The notes beneath the pieces are model-generated. The model did not search any database. It was given only the letters and a program-made list of their open reading frames with translations, and was not told the origin of the DNA. Shown piece by piece: positions 5,244 through 8,162 of a DNA stretch of 8,162 bases (position 1 is its first letter; the number at the start of each line of letters is the position of its first letter). The stretch is from Chlorobiota bacterium (GTDB taxonomy: Bacteria; Bacteroidota; Bacteroidia; Bacteroidales; JAADGE01), in assembly GCA_030592825.1 (NCBI GenBank), contig JAUVIG010000155.1:1-8162 (forward strand), in the 5' to 3' direction. A program made the translations under genes and the position numbers.

Positions 5244-6716
5244 ATGAATAAAAAAGATGAATCAAATATTTATAACTGTCATACACATATTTTTACGATA
5301 GACCATGTGCCGAATAAATTCTCAAAATCTATTGTGCCTTGGTTTCTGCCGAGTATATTCACCATAAAATTTATTAAATGGTTTTACACACATTTTACTG
5401 AAAAAGGAAGTGAGAAAACAAAGAAGAAAAGATTCAAACGATTTTTACATAAAAAAAGGAAAATATACTACAGCTTTGAAAAAATTGCAAGAGCTACACA
5501 AGTATTATGGATACTGTACAAAATAATAGTTTTCTTTTTTAAATGGATACAGAAAATCGTTTTAGGTTTTTTCCGATTGGACTTTATCATCAGCCCGAAA
5601 GTCAGAACACTGGCAGAACGTTATTTTACTTTGGTAAGATATACTGTCAAATATAAAAACCAAGCCTCTTTATTTACTTTTCTGAAAAAGAACTATCCGC
5701 AAGGTACAAAATTTATTACCCTTAGTATGGATATGGAATATATGGGAGCAGGCAAACCGAAAATCTCATACACAGAACAATTATCAGAACTTATTAAAGT
5801 AAAGAAGAATCATGAAGAAATGTGTCCGTTTATCGCTCTTGATCCGAGGCGTATTAAAGCAACAAAAAACAACAAAGGAAAAGCTGACTTTTCATCTTAT
5901 GCAAAATCTCTTTTACATAAAAATATATTTAACGGAATAAAACTATATCCGGCACTCGGTTACTATCCGTTTGATAAAAACCTTATAGATATGTACCTTT
6001 TTGCACAAGAACATAATATTCCTATTATGACACATTGTGCAAGAGGACCGGTTTATTACCGAGGAAAAAAGAAAAAGGAATGGAAAACACATCCGATTTT
6101 AGAATATACAAAAAAAGGAACTGCAAAAGTACCGATTCCTTTGCCTCAATCAAAAAACCATGATTTCACAACTAATTTTACACATCCCTTAAACTTTCAT
6201 TGTTTATTAAATAAGAATATTCTCTCACAATATTTGGGAAGAGAAGTTGATTTAAGCAAATTAAAAATATGTTTCGGACATTTCGGAGGCGATGATGAAT
6301 GGCGAAAATACAGAAAAGATGTTTGGAATAATTACAATAACAATATTGCTCCGGTTGCTAAAACAGTTTATCTGAAAAGAAAAAACACTTTGAATCACGG
6401 CAGTAAAAGAACAATTTGGTGGAATGCAAGTTGGTTATCCGTAATTTATGATTTAATGGTGAAATATGAAAATGTCTATGCCGATGTCAGTGCCATGCTC
6501 TATCATCAAGACTTGTATCCCTTGTTGAAATATTTATTACATGATGATAAAATAAAAAATAAAATACTTTTCGGAACCGATTATTATGTAGTTTCTATGA
6601 ATGAAACAGACAAAACACTATATCAAAACCTGCGGTCGTATCTTGGGGATACACTTTTTAATATAATTGCCGTAACAAATCCGAAGAACTATTTACGACC
6701 GGGAGGGAATTGTTAG
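5244..6716 (+). CDS. Amidohydrolase-superfamily (TIM-barrel) metal-dependent hydrolase with unusual insertion
   Basis: The protein is 490 residues from ATG 5244. The frame is open further upstream, but that part overlaps the amidase end and the leader repeat, and the family motif begins just after this ATG. Metal-site motifs typical of Amidohydrolase_2-like enzymes appear in order: NCHTHIF (His13, His15), GIKLYPA (Lys233), PIMTHCARG (His264), CFGHFGGDD (His346) and LFGTDYY (Asp446). The reaction is probably hydrolytic or decarboxylating; the substrate is unknown. The segment at about 28-117, between the first two barrel strands, is unusual. It has a hydrophobic stretch, a very basic run (about 54-73, mostly Lys and Arg) and a second hydrophobic stretch (about 85-117, with KIIVFFFKWIQKIVLGFF). 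This could anchor the enzyme to the inner membrane face or form a lipid-contacting cap. It shares a leader repeat with the membrane-protein gene downstream, which suggests joint function or joint control. Confidence 0.85.
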   Translation: MNKKDESNIYNCHTHIFTIDHVPNKFSKSIVPWFLPSIFTIKFIKWFYTHFTEKGSEKTKKKRFKRFLHKKRKIYYSFEKIARATQVLWILYKIIVFFFKWIQKIVLGFFRLDFIISPKVRTLAERYFTLVRYTVKYKNQASLFTFLKKNYPQGTKFITLSMDMEYMGAGKPKISYTEQLSELIKVKKNHEEMCPFIALDPRRIKATKNNKGKADFSSYAKSLLHKNIFNGIKLYPALGYYPFDKNLIDMYLFAQEHNIPIMTHCARGPVYYRGKKKKEWKTHPILEYTKKGTAKVPIPLPQSKNHDFTTNFTHPLNFHCLLNKNILSQYLGREVDLSKLKICFGHFGGDDEWRKYRKDVWNNYNNNIAPVAKTVYLKRKNTLNHGSKRTIWWNASWLSVIYDLMVKYENVYADVSAMLYHQDLYPLLKYLLHDDKIKNKILFGTDYYVVSMNETDKTLYQNLRSYLGDTLFNIIAVTNPKNYLRPGGNC

Positions 6717-6787
6717 TTATGAATAATGAATATCAGATGAACAAAGTTAAAATAAGATTATACAATAGTCAATAAACAATAATCAAT
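6717..6787. repeat. Degenerate short tandem repeats in the intergenic gap
   Basis: ATGAATAATGAAT (6720-6732) is followed by ACAATAGTCAAT (6763-6774) and ACAATAATCAAT (6776-6787), which match at 11 of 12 positions. Such AT-rich intergenic runs are common in Bacteroidetes from my recollection. No function is evident and no promoter box is seen. Confidence 0.45.
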
Positions 6788-6824
6788 TAAAAGCGGCAGC
6801 CGAAAAGCTTGGAGAGAGTTGGCA
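6788..6824 (+). repeat. 37-nt leader repeat, copy 2 (before the membrane-protein gene)
   Basis: This is the partner of 5188-5224: 33 of 37 bases identical, with the first 23 exact. It starts 58 nt before ATG 6846, almost the same distance as copy 1 from its start codon. The shared spacing to a start codon points to a transcribed leader or promoter-linked control element rather than a random duplication. Confidence 0.85.
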
Positions 6825-6845
6825 AAAACATAAAACATCAATATC

Positions 6846-7826
6846 ATGAAAATAAAACTGACACCAAAAACAAAATGGTTGATTTGGGCATCTGCTCTTT
6901 CTTCAGCGTTAATAGTAACTTATATTATTTTACATGCAAGTTGTCAACAAGGTAAAGTTGATTTATCATTAAATAAAGAACAAATCAACGCTGTAAATAT
7001 GATTTTAGAAAACGATACTATACCGGAAAGAGCTCAATTAACTGCTTTTAATTATATAAGTAATGTTTTGTCTCTGACAGATGCCAAGGTTCTTAAAAGG
7101 TTTTTTGATACATTTCAACATAAAGATATCAAAGCTATTATACCGGAATATGCATTTGAGGTTAAATCATATTTTTGGCTAAAAGAACCAAGAGTATTTC
7201 TGGAAATAATTTTTTGGTCACTTTTCGGGCTGATGGCTAATTTAATGTATAGTGTAAATATTGCAGGTGTTTTTGAAAAGAAAAAAATATATGAGCATAT
7301 CGGAAAAATATTCTATACTCCGGCATCTACAATTATTATCTACTTATCACTATATGCATTAGTAAATTCAGGTTCAATATCTCTTAATGGCGTTGGAAAA
7401 AGTGTAATAGTATTATCATTTATATTAGGCTTTTTTACAAGAAGAACTATTGTACTGTTGGGGAAAATTAAAGATTTAATTCTTCCGTTGGGAAAAGATG
7501 AACCAAAGAAGGAAAAAACAAATACTGATACAGGAGTTAACGAAATAAAAGGAATTATAAAAATCAAAGGAATATCTGATGAAATGTTTGAAAAAAATAT
7601 TGAACATGCAGCTGTTAAAATAACTGCATTAGAATTTGACTATACAGATGTTGTAAATCCGGATAAAGAAGGAATGTTTTATTTTGATAATATTCCTAAC
7701 GGCAACTATAAAATTGAAGCTGAATTGGTAATTAATAAAATAAGATATTTTGAAGAAAGTACAATTGAATTAATTGACAAAGAAGAAGCTGTTGAAATTG
7801 TAGTTAATCTTAAGAGTGAACATTAA
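6846..7826 (+). CDS. Four-helix membrane protein with C-terminal transthyretin-like domain
   Basis: The protein has 326 residues and I do not recognise a named family. Predicted membrane helices by eye lie at about 11-31, 117-137, 157-175 and 186-206. Lys and Arg residues before helix 1, after helix 2 (EKKK) and after helix 4 (RR, GKIK) place both ends in the cytoplasm. The polar loop at 32-115 would face the periplasm. A charged linker (about 216-232) leads to a domain at about 233-322. That domain has the pattern of carboxypeptidase-regulatory or transthyretin-like folds: IKGIIKIKG, AAVKITA, then DKEGMFYFDNIPNGNYKIEA. Such domains are normally extracytoplasmic, so a cytoplasmic placement is odd and may signal a scaffold or sensor role. 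The gene follows the leader repeat and ends 17 bp before the next start codon, so it probably forms an operon with the peptidase-like gene. Cys33, after helix 1, is preceded by HAS, so a lipoprotein reading is possible but less likely given the later helices. Confidence 0.8.
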   Translation: MKIKLTPKTKWLIWASALSSALIVTYIILHASCQQGKVDLSLNKEQINAVNMILENDTIPERAQLTAFNYISNVLSLTDAKVLKRFFDTFQHKDIKAIIPEYAFEVKSYFWLKEPRVFLEIIFWSLFGLMANLMYSVNIAGVFEKKKIYEHIGKIFYTPASTIIIYLSLYALVNSGSISLNGVGKSVIVLSFILGFFTRRTIVLLGKIKDLILPLGKDEPKKEKTNTDTGVNEIKGIIKIKGISDEMFEKNIEHAAVKITALEFDYTDVVNPDKEGMFYFDNIPNGNYKIEAELVINKIRYFEESTIELIDKEEAVEIVVNLKSEH

Positions 7827-7843
7827 ATTTTAAATCATAAAAC

Positions 7844-8162
7844 ATGAAACGATTTAATTTTTCAAATAAGCTGTTATCTGAATTCTATACTGCCTTAAAT
7901 CAATATCGGTATAATCATAATGTTTTTGCTGTTGATATCGGATACAGGTATGAAAACGATAAGAGATTGGATGATATAAGTGTACGTGTACATACAGGAA
8001 GTTTTTTAGAAACAGCCTCGACAAATGAATTAGTTACTTTTATAAAATATATAAATTTTGCATACCTGAAAAAATGCAAAATAATTCCTGATAACTATGA
8101 ACGAATAAGAAGGAGAAAAACAATACAGCCCGGTATTAGTGTCGGACATTATAGTTCAGGTA
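7844..8162 (+). CDS. Probable trypsin-like serine peptidase, N-terminal fragment (runs off the window)
   Basis: From ATG 7844 the frame stays open for 106 codons to the window end. Residues 28-50 (FAVDIGYRYENDKRLDDISV, then RVH) resemble the N-terminal module of NAL1-type trypsin-like peptidases, in which a GIGY-like strand is followed by TDE-like and V.V.V segments. IQPGISVGHYSSG (94-106) resembles the GVSIGHY...TAGTLG stretch that leads into the peptidase barrel in those proteins. The catalytic His, Asp and Ser would lie beyond the window, so activity cannot be judged. No signal peptide is visible, which points to a cytoplasmic protein. It is 17 bp from the membrane protein, so the two are probably translated from one transcript. 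The family call is from remembered motif similarity and is moderate. Confidence 0.5.
   Translation, partial: MKRFNFSNKLLSEFYTALNQYRYNHNVFAVDIGYRYENDKRLDDISVRVHTGSFLETASTNELVTFIKYINFAYLKKCKIIPDNYERIRRRKTIQPGISVGHYSSG

Noticed and set aside
6769..6849. Short coding remnant reading KAAAEKLGESWQKH through the second leader repeat, with its stop overlapping ATG 6846
   Set aside because: There is no ATG, GTG or TTG start after the in-frame stop at 6766. The differences from copy 1 fall mostly at first and second codon positions, so the repeat is not conserved as protein.

Overview
The window reads as an accessory region of a low-GC Bacteroidota (Bacteroidetes) chromosome. The evidence is the AT-rich sequence, three copies of the phylum's TAnnTTTG -7 promoter box just upstream of start codons, A-rich leaders without Shine-Dalgarno motifs, and a Bacteroidetes-style Rhs core ending. 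All eight genes are on the + strand. The minus-strand open frames are shadows. No tRNA, rRNA, CRISPR array or transposase is visible.

Region 1 (1-2207) is the 3' end of an Rhs polymorphic toxin gene: the end of the Rhs core followed by a variable C-terminal domain of about 270 residues. A lipoprotein gene starts 23 bp later and is the candidate cognate immunity gene. A strong hairpin plus T-tract terminator closes this unit at 2176-2207.

Region 2 (2093-3669) is a free-standing AbiH-family abortive-infection gene. It has its own good promoter and a perfect 7-bp inverted repeat (operator-like) just upstream. A 28-bp direct repeat (27/28 identical) lies on each side of it, so it looks like a discrete defence cassette placed beside the toxin module.

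Region 3 (3732-5175) holds an ECF-type sigma factor with no visible anti-sigma factor, then a short leaderless N-acetylmuramoyl-L-alanine amidase. The amidase promoter has a 19-bp near-perfect palindrome where the -33 element should be, which suggests dedicated control.

Region 4 (5188-8162) holds an amidohydrolase with an unusual basic and hydrophobic insertion, a four-helix membrane protein with a cytoplasmic transthyretin-like domain, and the beginning of a probable trypsin-like peptidase that runs off the window. A 37-nt element (33/37 identical, first 23 nt exact) precedes both the amidohydrolase and the membrane-protein start codons at nearly the same distance. It is the most puzzling non-coding signal here. 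The membrane protein and the peptidase are 17 bp apart and are the best candidate for an undescribed two-gene system. All functional coupling between these regions is inference from gene order.
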